Part shown: in pieces, positions 10,459 through 23,874 of the stretch
Layout of the letters: each line of letters opens with the position of its first letter
Numbering within the stretch: position 1 is the stretch's first letter
Source of the DNA: Tetmemena sp. SeJ-2015
Taxonomy: Eukaryota; Ciliophora; Spirotrichea; Sporadotrichida; Oxytrichidae
DNA: 64,000 bases
Assembly: GCA_027382625.1 (NCBI GenBank)
Contig: JAJKFJ010021106.1
Span: 43,756-107,755, forward strand
Direction: 5' to 3'
Translations under genes and position numbers: made by a program
The notes under the pieces: model-generated
Database searches by the model: none
Told to the model about the DNA's origin: nothing
What the model saw: only the letters and a program-made list of their open reading frames with translations

Positions 10459-13400
10459 ATGAATAAGGCAACTTCCACCATAGGCAAAAATAACAACGAC
10501 CTCATAAATGCTTTTGCAGCGGTATAGACTATTGCCACAGTATCCACCCTCTATAACCAAAGCCCTTAAACCTGAATGTCATAAGAAATTAAAAAAATGA
10601 ACTTTTTTATTAAAAGAGTGAATAGTATTTCTTTTATGAAATTGGTAAAGGTGAATATAAAAGAATTGCAACTAAGTAAGATGGGTAAACCTAACCTTTA
10701 GAGAATAGAGCAAAATAAATCACTACAAATCAGCCAACTTAAAATAAAACTATGAACATCGATGAGTTGGAGTTAAGCTTGGATGATTAAAATAGTGAAA
10801 CTAAAAATGAATGCCTTGGTGAAAATGAAACAAGAAGAGAGAAGCAGTTTAATAGAAAACTTAGAGTATTGCAAAATGGAAACGAAGAGTTTAATATGCC
10901 TCTGATCTCATAACAGGCTCCAACTAGAACAGCCAATTTCAGCTAAGGGAAAGTATCTCCCTTAAGTAATTTTCACGAAAAAGATCCTTTTAGTGTCTCT
11001 TAATGCGTAGGTACTGAGGCACAAGAAAGTTATCATTTTAAAACAGTTAATATCAAGAACTCAGCTCCTATTGGTTAAGTTTAAAAAGAGGAATTAAGTC
11101 ATCATCTTATCATATAATTTATAAGGGTCGCGAGCAGAGCAAAGTGCCTTAAAGAGAAATATTTTGAATTCAACTAGGCAAAGGAAATTAAACACCACTT
11201 TTTATACCTCAGTAAATCTTTAATAGCTATTTAATTTTTATCCTTCGCCTAGAGATGGCGTATCCTCGTAGCAACATAACCAAAGCTTGTTTAATTACTC
11301 AATTAGCTAGCATGACAATCAAATCTAGCATCAGGCCAATCTTTCTTACTACAACTTTTATTATGAATATTCGTATTAATTTTTAACTAACCCTTTGGTA
11401 AACTTGGCTTTGGGAGCAGTAGCAGCAGCCGTTATGCAAATAAAAAGCTTTCTTCTTCTTTCGGAAAGAGATTTTCAGATACCAATACTCCATCTCAATT
11501 CAACGATGTGCCCTGGTTGTTCTTGAAATAGGATAAAATGCCCAAGCATCTAGATCGACTTTCTAACATGACCATATATTATTCATTGCTTAAACAGTTG
11601 CGTTGCAATTATTCTATAAGTATTTTAACTTAAAAACTTTTTCCTCAATAAACTCACTCCAAAAGGAAAAGAGAGGACATCCATTTGAAGAATTTAGAGA
11701 AAATCAAAGAACTAGAAAACTTAGAATATAGACGCATTATAGACAGCTATGAGCTATCTTTGCCAATTCAAACAGTGAAGCCCAGACCTACTAGAAGAGA
11801 AGAAAGTGGAATAAATACTAACATTGGAGTGGGCATTTTCGGGAAGTTACCACCTGTGGCCGGTTTTGAAAACGCAGTTATGAAATAGAAGGAGACACTA
11901 GGGTACAACATTTTTAGAGACCAGAAGAGTCTCTCCTAAGCAATTGGAGCAAAGTATCATAAACCCACGCCTCCCTCTCCAAGATAATAATAAGTTTTAA
12001 CTTTTTTTGATATGCGAAGTGACAGCATTAGAAAGTACGATTCGTTTAAGCTATAAAAAGAAAGCAGGATGTAAAATGATGAAGCTAACAATGAGTTCCT
12101 TTAATCAGATAAGTAAATAAAAAATCAAAGCATCAACAAGAACATAGATAAAAAATAGCTAGAGAAGAAGAAGAGGCAAATATAGAGTCTAATTCTTCTT
12201 TCAACCCACAGCACAAGAGGCAGACTCGCATAAATATCAAACAGTAATTCACTCTAAAACTAGAGTAGTAAAGCAATAAATCAGGTGAGAATGGGAAGGC
12301 AAACGAGGATTTGCAAAAATTTAATAGCAAGTCTAGGTAGTAAACTGAGCTTTTGAAACAGAGAATTGATATGGTGCCTGATGAATTAGAAGGCAACATT
12401 TTAGCAACTTTAAGAAAGCGAAAGTTAAGCTGTAGAGAGGATGGTTCAATAAGAAATTAGAAAAGCTGTAGTTAATAGAGCTCAAAGGAAAAATTTAAAT
12501 CAGAGTTGTCAAAGTTCAAACATTTCAAACTAGGATGAGGAAATTAATAGAGTTGCTGGCAATAATGATTAAGCTGAGGAGCATTCATACATTATTAAGA
12601 ATAATTATTGTCCTTATAATTATAGTGAAGCCGATCAAGATCAAAGCTGAAGATAAGATTTTTGAAGACAAGATAGATTCTAATTTGAAATTCAGGCATA
12701 ATGATGAGTACAACTATTTTGAAGATTTGGAGTTGCAGATGAATAGGATGCAGGTGGCTGAAAGTGATATTCCTATCTAAGTTTTGTACAACCCTTAAAT
12801 TGAGAAAATAAAGAGAGAAGATAAATTTGGAACTAATAACTCTGTCTTTAAATCGATTAGAATGCTTATTTCTAATTTTAAACTGTCAGCGTGCAGGGAA
12901 TTGAGGGAGGAAACGCAAATATTAGGCCAATTACTTTCACTTACAAATATGACCAAGAAAGAGAGCACATAATAGGAGTGAAGATAGATGTTTTGGGAGA
13001 GGAATTAGAGATGGCAGAAATTAATTTACAAAAGTAATATTGCATAAAACATTACCCTATTCTAGAAAGTTTAGTATTTTAATAGAGGTAGAAGAAAATT
13101 TTAGACAGCTTCTTAAATTAAAAGCCTCGAATAAGTAGATTCAATAGCAACATTTTCGAAAGTTTCGGTAGCTCGGCAACTCAAAGGTAAAACTCCTAAA
13201 ACAACTATGATGAAATTAGAATCTTTACTCTTTATAATTATAAGATGAAGATGCTCCCACTTTTATCCATAATGAGTTATAGTATACGAGGAGAGGGACG
13301 ATTATGATAAAGTAGAAGAGAGTTAGTTTGCATGTTCCACCCTCGAGCAATAGCAACAGGAACTCATAAGGCTCAACTTAACCCTAAAGAAGAGGCAGTC

Positions 13401-14890
13401 TGAATTCTGTTGGAGTAGCTCCCAATCTAAAGCTGAGCAAGTTCTCCAAGTCAGAGTAAGTGAGAGGGACCGCAAACGGAGGCTAGAAGTTTAAGAGCTT
13501 AGTTGAGCATTCAAGTATGCGGAAAAACTCTCTTCATAATTAGAGAATCAAAGATATCAACAAAATTAGGTTAATGAATGAAATATCTGCTTACCCTATT
13601 TTCTTTAAGGTGAGGAGTCAGAATTCAACCCTCAATCAAGATATGGCATACTTTCGCGGTGAGATATAAGAGGAAGAAGATGAAGAAGCTTAAAGTGAGA
13701 ACATAGAAGATCTTGCACCAGCTATCTCAAAGATTGGCGTAATAAAATTGAAAGAGTCAGAAAGCTAAAATCTAGATGACTAAAGCAGTTTGATGTTTAG
13801 TGATGAGCAATTTGAAAAACAGAAGAACAAGAGAATTCCACAGATCAATTTGTAAACAAGCGAGCATGAGTCTAGTCATAGTGAAAAGTCTCATTCGAAT
13901 AGCGTCGAAGATAAATCCTCAATTTCTTCTCATGATATATTTGCAATAGAAGTTTCTCTTTAAAAATATGATTCCTTCTAGTCAAAGTCTTTGAAGAATC
14001 TGACAAAGATATATTCTATAGATTGATTGATACTATTTATTTAGAGAGAGAAACAAGAATTGCTGTTGTCATAGCTAAATCACAAAAACCTAGTTTACCG
14101 AAAGTAGAAGAAAGCTACATCTAAGAATAGAGAGCAAGCTAGAAAAGAGCAGCTTAGCTTTGTCTCCTAACATATTAACGATATCACCTATTTAGAAGAA
14201 GCCTATTTCACCCTCTTTAAACCCAGATTTGCTTCCTCCTCATCCTTTATAAAAGATACAAGCCTTTAACTTGATGGCAACACTACGCTAAACTATGACC
14301 GCCAAGAATTCTCCCAAAAATTTTAATTTAGCTTCATTGAGATTTTGAAATCAAGGCTTAATTGAGGATAGATAGAAAAGTATTTTGAAGCAAATGATAT
14401 AGAGTAAAAATAAACCATCAACTCACACCAGAGCTAAACTAAATCAGACAATACCACTTCACCAATTGATATCTCCTCAAGACTTCGATAAAGATTTGCT
14501 CTTAAATTAGCTACAGACCTAGCTTATTCACAACTAGTCAGTTAATTAGTCAAGGAGAATTTTCGGGAAATGGTACCTCAAGCCGTAGTAGCTCTCCAAG
14601 CAGTGTTAAGATACTATTCCCAATCCATTTTCATAGTCTAAGCTAAAAGTTAAGTTTAATTTAAATTTTTAGCATCAATCTTTGACAACTCCTTCATCCC
14701 CTAAAGATAATCATTCTCCCTAATAAATAACATCGAAGCTTTAACATAATGATGGCAAAGTGAAAGATCAAAATGAAAAGACAGATGCGAGAAAAATGAA
14801 TAAGCGCAAGCAAATGAGAGGACTGTTAAGAAAATAATTGAAGAAATTAAGGAAAATGTGGGCAAGATAAGAGCTAAGAATAAATTTTGA
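10459..14890 (+). CDS. long disordered, Gln/Asn/Ser/Lys-rich protein, IES-interrupted
   Basis: The start is the ATG at 10459; an internal ATG at 10753 begins the first long segment ('MNIDELELSLDDQNSETKN'). The stop is the TGA at 14888-14890 after 'VKKIIEEIKENVGKIRAKN'. Between them are many long Gln-rich frames joined by frame changes, e.g. 11570-12170 ('NIGVGIFGKLPPVAGFENAV') and 12480-12780. One change near 12640-12660 is fixed by removing 22 bp between GAAG repeats. The pattern fits an IES-rich, low-complexity protein of over 1000 residues. No domain was recognised, and two adjacent genes cannot be excluded. Confidence 0.45.
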
Positions 14891-15097
14891 ACCAGAAAAT
14901 TTTTAAATCTAGCTTGAATATTATTAATTTCGCAAAGCTTGGTTAAAAGATTGAAAACTTAATTTTTCCTTTTTTCCTTATACGTTTTAATATATTTTGC
15001 TATTTTGTCAGAAGTATATTATTTTTGGAGTTATAAATAAATCATATCAATCATTTCTTATTGACTTTTACTCTAGTTAAAGCTTATATAGAAAACA

Positions 15098-17520
15098 ATG
15101 TAGTTAGAAAAAATGTAAAGTCTAATTGAGGAAGAGTTAATGGCCGAAAATTTAACTAACAGACAATCTAAAAATTCAGGCATTCCTTCATATGATGGAA
15201 ACAAATAAAACATGAATTTTGGCCGAAACTAAGAAAGGCCAAAATTAGCTTATCATATTTTTAATTAGGCACCTTAAGAATTCTTGGAGTAAGGAATTTC
15301 AAGATGAACAACCTTAAGTTGCTTAAAAGGAAGATTAATTTATTACTTATAGTAAATGCTGAGGTGGGGAAAACTAATGTTTTAAATGATGAGAAAATTT
15401 AAAAGTTATTTGCAACATATTCTATTTGATGAAACTGAGGACGAGCTCCAGCCCTCAATAGTTTTTTTTTAATAGAAAAAAATTAATTTGCCTAGTTTAT
15501 TATAAAAGTTGAATGAGGATAGAAAAATCCAAAACAAAACGGTAGTCATTAGAAAGTATCCCCAAAGCAGAATGACTTCAGAATTCGAGTTTAAACAATA
15601 TAAAATCAGCATTAAGAAGCAAGAATCAGCTATAATCCTCCAAGAAAATATACAGAATCCAATTAAGAGAGCACTCAAAATTAATTATCAAGTCTAAAAC
15701 CTCAAATCAGTGATCTGGCAAATACTAAAAGCATGGATGACCGGAGAGAGGAAGACTTCATTTTATCTCAAGAGACAGAGCGGGAGAAAATTTTGCAAAC
15801 AAGCTATGAGCTAAAGCAAAATGCAGCTTAGTCCTTTACTTATCAAGGGAGAGGTGACAATTCAATTCATAAAGACTATGGTTAAAAAAACAGCAAAGTT
15901 AAATTCAATAATATCTGCCTTTAGTATTTATTTAAGGAGAAAGGTAGTGATCGAGAGGGGAGAGTCCTTTAATAAAAAAGGAACACCTCATCGTCACGTC
16001 TCGAATGATCAAGTCGTATCGATATAAAAGTTTGTTTTATAAAAAATTATAAACGATACCATTGGAATAGCATATTCCTGATAAGTTACTCAAGCAAACT
16101 TAAAAATTAAAGCAAATAAATTAGCAATAGAAAAGCTCATTTTTCAAATAAAATGAACAGAGAATTTAAGGTCCTTCAATATGGAGAGTTGAAAATTATT
16201 TTTTAGGTATAAAAACATTCCTTTATAATTTATCATAAAATTTTTAATTAAACTTAAAATCATCCCCTTTCTTTGGTTTGTTATTGAATAAGTTTTTTTT
16301 TGAAAATAAGTTTTCAAGTCAAGATTATTTCAATCTTAATTAATCTCCCTTACGTATCTTTGCAGCATACTAACTACTTTTAAAGTTATATATTCCTTGA
16401 GATTATGGCCAAAAATGATATTTTTTGGCACTCTTGTGATAAAAAGTTTCTAAATATAGTGCCTTAATTCTCTAAATTTTATTCTATTTTGAAATTGAAA
16501 AAACTGAAATTGATTCCAAACTAAGTCCATTAAGCATTTTAAAGAGCAAATATAATGATAAATTTCAAGATCTGGAAAGAGCAGTCGAAGAAATAGGAGG
16601 CTTGAATTTAAATGACGATCACAAGGATCTAAAGATATATTAATACAAATTAGATTCCCTCTAAGCTGAAAAGGAGGAGTCTGTCAAGAAGCAATTATTT
16701 GCAGATGCTGGAAAAGAGCTGCACACGGAAAATGTAGACAGACAAAGAGAAAAGGAGACGATGAAAAAGTACACTAACTTCCTTCAAAAGAAGGTGGGAG
16801 TCTTTGGACTAAGAGAGAAAAGAATAAGATAGTAAGATGGCTTTGACTAATTGTATTTTGAATAGGCGATTTTAAGTTTAATTCTTTTTGACAAATAAAT
16901 CTAGAAGCCAAGTTTTGAGAGAAACGGCATCAATTAAAAATAAGTGATCTTAATATATATTATAAGCTATTATCACTAACTTAGAGAGTAGCTTTGGGAA
17001 TATGAATGATATATCAACTAATGAGGGGCTCATGACTGCACTTGCATAAGCAAGCTTCAATAATAGTTTTGCGCGCGGACGTGTGGATCTTTAAATTCAA
17101 GTTACTCAAAAGAACGACAGATTTCGCTTGGAGAGCAATGAAAATCTTAAAATGCATCTTTGAGAATTATTTTTATCATTCTGCAGGGCTGAAAAGTGAC
17201 AGTCGCACTTGGAATTCAGATTTAAAGCTTCATATTTTCAATACAGAAGTTTAAAACCTGTAAGCTTCACAAATAAAGAATAAAAGAGAGGCTGCAAGCA
17301 AATTTGAGCAACTTAATTCTCAAAATTTTGATCAAGAATTGTGCAACTGTGGGTATTCTAATGACCTCTCACAAAATAAACTGTTTTAGAATGTAAATTT
17401 TAAAATTAGAGTACATCATAAAGAATTTTTTACTTTGATTAGAAAAACCTGTTCTATTATAGCAAAATTAATGTCAAAAACTTATATAGTTTATGATTTA
17501 GCCTAAAAGAAGAGAGATTC
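15098..17520 (+). CDS. unrecognised charged protein, IES-interrupted
   Basis: The ATG at 15098 opens a Gln/Glu-rich frame ('QLEKMQSLIEEELMAENL') up to a TGA at 15305. Clearly coding segments follow in other frames: 15509-15690, 15700-16010, 16509-17010 ('FQDLERAVEEIGGLNLNDDH', 'KKYTNFLQKKVGVFGLREKR') and 17000-17150. AT-rich gaps such as 16030-16500 look like IESs. The C-terminal end is uncertain. No family was recognised. Confidence 0.4.
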
Positions 17521-17552
17521 CTTTGAACAAACTTTAACTAATGATAAATAAA

Positions 17553-17960
17553 ATGGATGAAGGCGTTTACACTGGAGAGTTGCTAGATAAAAATGGAATG
17601 AGACACGGGACTGGTAAATGTGCATATTAAGATGGATCAGTCTACGAAGGCGGCTGGTAGAATAATTATGCTCTTAGAGTGTATGCGTATAAAAAGTTTT
17701 ATAATAATCTAAGGGAGGGAATCGGGGTTATGTATAACTTCTAAGATGAGCAAGCCTTTACAGGTTACTATGAGTAGGATCTTAGACAATAAGAAATTAA
17801 TTGTCCTTAGCCTATCAATTCTTATTTAAGAAGGGGAGCTTATTTTAAAAGATGGGACTGTAGTAAATGCAACCTGGCAAAAAGGAGTAATTCATGGAAA
17901 AGGAAAGATAAAACTGCCATTCAAGACAAGTTTTATGAGAGCAAGATGGCATTAGGGCAT
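17553..17960 (+). CDS. MORN-repeat protein, fragmentary
   Basis: The ATG at 17553 starts 'MDEGVYTGELLDKNGMRHGT', with MORN-type units (GxG after a Y-x-G pattern, 'DGSVYEGGW'). A further unit in another frame at about 17845-17915 reads 'DGTVVNATWQKGVIHGKGK'. MORN repeats bind membranes or scaffold proteins. At least one frame change lies between them. This may be the first part of the next entry or a partial relative of the MORN halves of the two kinase genes downstream. Confidence 0.5.
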
Positions 17961-18059
17961 TCTCATACTTAAGAATCATTTTTAAGGCATGGTATATTCG
18001 AGGCTAGTGATCAACTTAACATAAATATGGATGCAATTATTTACTAAACTTGATTCTGA

Positions 18060-19194
18060 GTCTAGGATTCTATTTGAGCATAATATTTTCCAAAGTCAAG
18101 AATGATAATCTGATCTTACTATATGCTGCACTAGCTTACGCTCTTTAATTCCTAGAAGCCATCTATAGTTTTGACAAAATCCATATTCAAATCCTTATAC
18201 TTAACTTATAATTTGAGGTGAGGTTCATCAGAGGCGCAAAAACTTGGGAAGAAACTCAGAGGGACATCGCATTTTTGAAGGAGTGGGCAGTCCATTTGGA
18301 ATTCAAGATTCATAGTTTCCACTTTACAGATAAGGGGATAGAGAGGCTCTATCTCGATAAGAAGATACAACTTGATATCTTTAATAGCGATCAACGCCCT
18401 GATGCGAATTTTGAGACTACTCATAAAGCGGCTAAACATTTGAGGTATGACGAGTGGGTGGACCTTTCGCCCAACGTAACAGCTTTTGAATACATCATGG
18501 AGAACCAGCCTGCAGTCATTCAACTTAGAGTTAAGCATCACATCTCTCCCATGTTCAATAAAGCATGCAAACTTTTTCAGATTTATCTTTGAAATAAGGA
18601 GCTGCAGGAGAAGATCAAAGACTTTTAAAATAGGAACATAAGAGATGTATATTACGATACTCAAATTCAGATCGCGAAGGGAATTTGCTAAAATTGTGGT
18701 AAAGCAAATTAATAAGAAAATAAGACCGAGATTAATGCAAAGTTCAAGAATTAAAGATCCTAAATTTACAAAACCTAATCAGAGGAGAATCTACATGACA
18801 TATATTTTTTATTTTTCTGATTTGAATCAACTAATATCCTCTCTTAAACAAGATAGCCTGACTCTATATTGTAGAGGAAAGCATGTGAGTGAACTATCGT
18901 AGATCCACACATCTATTTAATTAATATTTTGCATCTGGAGGAAGGTTGAGTTCAGTAAACGATAGGGACTCTCGAATTATGATGATAAAGGGTTAGAACT
19001 AGAATAAGACTTAAATAAGAGCTGGAAGTAATTAGAATTAGACACCCGCCTCAATTCCTAAAAGTAGTTCAAGAGTAAACTCAGTCGACTATAATATTTA
19101 AGTCACTCAGGGTAACTTGCACGATGATCTAAGGAAAACGACTTACTTAGAAGCTTTGCTCCGAGTTTGGAGGGAACCACTTTTAGGGGGGTGA
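18060..19194 (+). CDS. unrecognised protein, IES-interrupted
   Basis: A sustained frame runs from about 18110 to 18590 ('YAALAYALQFLEAIYSFDK', 'TWEETQRDIAFLKEWAVHL', 'FEYIMENQPAVIQLRV'). It resumes past a TGA at 18590-18592 in the same frame ('NKELQEKIKDFQNRNIRDVY', 'GICQNCGKAN'). Later segments at 18970-19190 end 'YLEALLRVWREPLLGG' and a TGA at 19192. No family was recognised. It may belong with the MORN segment upstream. Confidence 0.4.
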
Positions 19195-19728
19195 AATAAA
19201 TTTTTAATAAAATAATTCAGTGGAAAGCTTTTTATAACTTTTACCCTATAACTTTATTTGAATTGGTTTGTTACATGGTTACTGATTTAAATTATTCCAT
19301 GAAATAGTATTTTCTATTAATGATTTTCCTTTCTATAAGCTGGTTGTAGAGAATAGTACTTTTGAGAAAATTAAAATGCTTGCAAGCAGATGTAATATTT
19401 ACATAATCACAAAATTTTCAATTGAAATTTGATGTAGTAAAGTATATCCTCAGTTGATATAGAGGCATTTCAAAAGGTAAATAAGACTTTAATAAAGGGA
19501 AAAATTTTCATTATCAATACATTCTTATAAATTTAATCGATTTAATTATTGATTTATGAGACCACTCTTTAATATCTATTAACTTTGTTTTGAAAATTAA
19601 AAAATCAAGATTGTTCATTTACTATCAAAAAAAGGGGATAAGGAATCTTCGTCCTTTTCCCAGCTATAAATTATTATAAATTAGCTAATAAATAAATGCG
19701 AAAAGTCAATGCTCTATATACGAGTTTG
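19195..19728. other. AT-rich intergenic region between convergent genes
   Basis: This is the 3'-3' spacer between a rightward and a leftward gene. It is AT-rich, and nothing recognisable was seen. Confidence 0.4.
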
Positions 19729-22700
19729 TCAAAATATAGAGCAATTTGAGTCTTTTTCATCGTTTTTGAATACGTAATTATTCTTGAGTTTACCTGACTT
19801 ATCAAACTTCTAAAACTTCCCTTCCTCTTCCCATTTAATATTTAATTTAAAAACAAAAAGAAACCATTAAGGAACTTGCCTACATAGTATCCTCCAGATA
19901 TCTTGTAAAGCCTTCCATTACCATGCCAAACCCCATTTTTAAACTAACCTTCGTATAGTAATCTTACACGATTAATTGTTTAAATAATCGAAGCAAAAAA
20001 ATTATTATTTATTTTCTGAGAAGTTCTATTGGAGGGAGTAGTGCTCTCGTCTTCGATGTACTATTTTCCTTTGCCATGCTTTACTCCCTTTTAAAATTAA
20101 CCAGTGTATTCTACAAACTCATTATTACTAATTTAAGCTTGATATTTGAAATTCTAGAAATATATTACACATTTGATTTATTTACGGATAAGTAATAAAT
20201 TAATTAACGATTCCCTTAAAGGATTTTCAGGCCAGTAATCATACAAGAGTAAGTAAAAATAATAATTATATAAATTAGTAAGGGATAATTTAAATATACA
20301 GATTAACTATATATAACTAACATCAGATTATAAAAATTAGATATGGAGGTTTCTCACTACATAAAACCCTTATGGACCCTACTCATTAATTTTCAAAGTT
20401 TTTAATTCCCAAGAACACCCACCACCCAAAAAACTTGCAAGAAAACTACAAACTATGTCAAGAAATATCCTTCTTTTGTTTAAAAAATATATTTTTAGAG
20501 ATCAACTCAAGAAAATTAAAAACACAAATATTTCTGGAGCAATGTAAGATGGAGTTCCAATAAAATAAAAATTAAGAAAATTATTCTGAAAAACAAGGAG
20601 TAAATCAAAAATTGCGCAATTATTATAAATCCTTACTTTGCTTTCTTTTAGGTTTTGGGAATGCCGAGGGTGGTAGGTGGGCTTGGGAATTATTAAGATA
20701 AAAATTTAATAAGTCAGCGCGGGGATTTACGAGAGAAAAATTCTCCATTACTAAAATTTGTAACGTGATGTAAGTTAATTAAACTGATGTCTTAATTTAT
20801 AATTTAGATTATTAATTCCTTATTGGTATGAAGACTCACAGTTATATATCTAATTGATGAGTTGCCTAATATACCTTTTTATTATTTTTCAATTCCCATT
20901 ACGTTATTAACAACATTCTTAATATAGTTTTTATAATATAAAAAATCATGCTTAAATTAGTAATATTTCCATAAAGTGTGCCTTCCCCACTATAAACACC
21001 TTCATCAAAGTTTCCTTTATATTTAATTTCCCCCATTTCCGAGTAGATAATGCCCATTCCATGGCATTTACCATAAAAATAAAAACATTCAATACGTATC
21101 CCTCATATTTACGTCCATCATTGAATCTCATTAAAATTTTAATACAATTATCTCGTCTTCAAAAATTCTGGCCCTTTTTATTTAAGTTTCGCTTTTAATA
21201 GGTTTTGATGTTTCGCTCTTTTTTATCTGATTATTAATTTTCTAACTTCGTCGATCAAAAGAAAAATCCTATTACGCAATCATACTAGACACAGAGGAAA
21301 CTGAATATGAATCAAAATCTGTGCTTAATATTTCACTTGGTGAGTGCTTAAATTTCTCACTTGATTTATCTCTACTTGAATTATCAATTCTTTTTTAGTT
21401 CTCAGCTCTAGGGGTTTGAATCTTTTTGGAATCAGCCAAACTTTAACTGAGAGGGGGTTTACTACTAGGACTTTTAAGAGGAACATCTTTAATCTGGCTG
21501 CTGACATTATCTTTTAATTTTAAATCTTTTTCTTGATTTTGATCATTCCTTGGAGTTTGATAATTCCTTGGTGTTTAAATCTTTGCTTCAAGGGTGGTGG
21601 TGGTAGTGGTAGCGGTTGTGGTTGTGGTGTCAGCGCTATTCTTGAATACTTTATGCTGTAAAGCGGCATTTATATCTAGTCTTTCTTTTGGATCGTGCTT
21701 CAAAAGGCAATCCACAAAGTCTTGAAGCGTATCATTATAAGAAGATAAAATAAAAGGAGATCCAATTAAAGGCCTCATATTTAATCTAACCGCTGTTGAG
21801 ATAATATCGCCTTAAAAGTAAAACTTAAATAAGCAAGAAGAGTTACATTTTAAAAAATTTCATTTACAAAATAGCAATCGCCTGTGCAAATATAATATAT
21901 CAATACTCCTAGCGACCACATATCTACTGACTAATCATGGGGCTGTTTAGTCAATACTTCGTGAGCCATAAATGAAATAGTGCCACCGAAAGTTAGAGCT
22001 ACTCTTTATTCTTCTGTAAGGAGTTTTGAATTTCCTAAGTCGGAGATCTTCAACACTTCTTCATTCAAAAACTAAAAGTATTAAGAGAAAGAAATAAAGC
22101 AATAAGAACAGTGACATAAGAACGTTATCGATATCGATTTGAAACTGTAGTATCTTAAAATTGACGTTGAACTTTTATTTCAAAAATAGAGACTGATTTT
22201 CTGAAGCCACCTTCATGAAACAAAGCTCACAAAGCTTGTCCTAGTTGTTCTTGGACATTTACAGCAGTTACGTCCTCTCACAAATGGGAAAAAGCTGTTC
22301 GATTTTTCATTGTAAATTATAAGGGTTTTGAGAAGAAGATTACTTCAACTTTAATCGTTTTTATGCTTAAAGCACTTCTGAAGAGAGATCATTAACTAAA
22401 TTGTCCATAAGCACTCTTACCTTCGAGTAAAAATGAAACTGAGATAGGATATGTAGTTATTTTTTGAGTGATTTCTCGTTAGACTCGCATGATTATAAGT
22501 ATAAAAAAAGAAATAATTAGACAGAACTTATTATCACTTTCTTATCATATTTTATAGATTTTTATTGGTGACTAAAATGTTTTCTGGTTTCAAATCTCTG
22601 TGAATTATATTATTTTTGTGCAAATGTTAAATCCCCAAGCAGATTTGATGTCAAATAAATTCTAAATATTTATTTGACGTATCCAATCTATTACTATTTA

Positions 22701-23874
22701 TTCATTGAACCTATTTCCAAGCTTAACTTTTGATATGAATTTTGTTAAAGTGAGATTTTCCGCAAACTCCATTACCATAGCAAGATTTTCATCTTAAGTA
22801 TCAATAAAAGTCTCAAAATATTGTATTAAATGCTTATGCTGTGGAATTTTGCTCATGTTTATAAAAATATAATTCAATATAGTTTAGTATTAAATAAAAA
22901 TCAATGATTGGTTAAAATAATAACAGGAGAGTTTAACCTTGTTTCTATTTAATTTCTATATCTTATAAAAAAATAATAAGAGTTTCTTCTTTAATAATAG
23001 CACCATTCAGCAGCGGCATCTGATTAACTAAAACTGTCTATGTAACTATTATTATTTAACAGTAACTTGTGTCGCTTATAACTCTTTATTCAGCACTCCC
23101 ACATGAAAGTTGTAAGGAGTTCTTGAAATTTTATTCAGAATCAAAGGGTTTTATGCGTTCAGCTCCGATTTTTCAAAATTTACAGTAGCCTACTGTAAAG
23201 CCTGGACGAACGAGGACAAGTCTGATTTTTTCTTTACTAACTCTTAGTATGGTCCTTTTTTGTTGGCCGACTATTTCTAAAACTATTTAAAAGATAGTTT
23301 TACTTATTTATTATTTCCTTAAATTATTGTGATCTTTCTCCTTCAAGAACAAATCGAAGACAACTTGTGAATAGCAAAACTCTATAAGTTCTTTGTAATA
23401 AAATGGCTACTTTCAGTAAAAAGCTGCCTTTCTAGCCAGTAGTGAAAAATAGGGGTTGAACGCATATTATAATAATTATTCAAATAGGGAACTCGTAAAC
23501 ATTCACTAATTTAATAATTTTATTTTGATATCTAATTTCCTTTTTTGATTAAATTTTCAGCTATAATATATATATTTAAAACGAATTTAATAAATTGCAT
23601 GCTTCCTTTACATTTATTTCTCTCATTTTCATCAATTTGATAGCATAAACCTTTGAGTCCTATCTGCACTTGTACTTATCAACCTCGCCAAAAGATCCCT
23701 TCCCTAAATGCTTTTCTTTCCGATATAAAGCTTGTAAATTCTTTTCTTAGGAAGTTCAAAATTCTTAGGTCTCAATAAATGACCTGGCCTTTTGTAAAGA
23801 TTCATTAATATAATTCTCCGGCTTTAAGTGCTTTAATTATCCTCATAAATCTAAGTAACTGGCGATCCTTCCAT
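19729..23874 (-). CDS. protein kinase with C-terminal MORN repeats, paralog 1
   Basis: The start is the ATG at 23872-23874 and the stop the TGA at 19729-19731 (ending SNCSIF; paralog 2 ends SNCLIF). Kinase landmarks in order: glycine loop GKGSFGEV, lysine in YAIKLM, 'HRDLKPENILVT', DLG replacing DFG in 'ISDLGNSKLL', 'GGTISFMAHEV', 'DMWSLGVLIYYICTGD' and 'LLKHDPKERLDINAALQHK'. A Thr-rich linker (ACC/ACA repeats at 21590-21640) leads to MORN units ('GQFQKGVKHGKGKQY', 'YEGQFKNGVWHGNGRLYK') at about 20100-19800. It is longer than paralog 2 because of a 501-bp IES inside the kinase domain and ~800 bp of AT-rich sequence within the MORN half. Catalytic Lys and Asp are visible; the target is unknown. 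Confidence 0.7.
20130..20980. other. AT-rich insert inside the MORN half of paralog 1
   Basis: Paralog 2 has no counterpart for this block between MORN units. It is AT-rich, non-coding in appearance, and contains an inverted repeat. The likely reading is one or more IESs. Exact ends were not determined. Confidence 0.5.
20404..20691. repeat. 24-bp imperfect inverted repeat, 288 bp end to end
   Basis: Arms at 20404-20427 and 20668-20691 are reverse complements with three mismatches by eye. Both are GC-richer than the surrounding AT-rich insert (CACCCACCACCC type). This suggests a small foldback or MITE-like element inside eliminated DNA. Confidence 0.6.
22066..22566. other. IES, 501 bp, pointer ATT, paralog 1 only
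   Basis: ATT (AAT on the coding strand) lies at 22063-22065 and 22564-22566. Excision joins ILVT-N to EEVLKIS, matching the uninterrupted ILVTKDEVLKIS of paralog 2. The insert has no kinase homology. Confidence 0.8.
22649..22677. other. IES, 29 bp, pointer ATTTGA
   Basis: ATTTGA lies at 22643-22648 and 22672-22677. Excision gives DWIRQICLGIQHLHK, the expected kinase helix before HRDLKPEN. Confidence 0.85.

Noticed and set aside
10459..17520. Programmed +1 frameshifting as in Euplotes
   Set aside because: Frame changes do not sit at AAA-TAA/TAG sites, the code is not the Euplotes code, and several changes are explained by pointer-flanked inserts.
18206..18664. 152-aa minus-strand ORF
   Set aside because: It overlaps a better plus-strand frame with a natural residue mix; the minus frame reads as a complement shadow.
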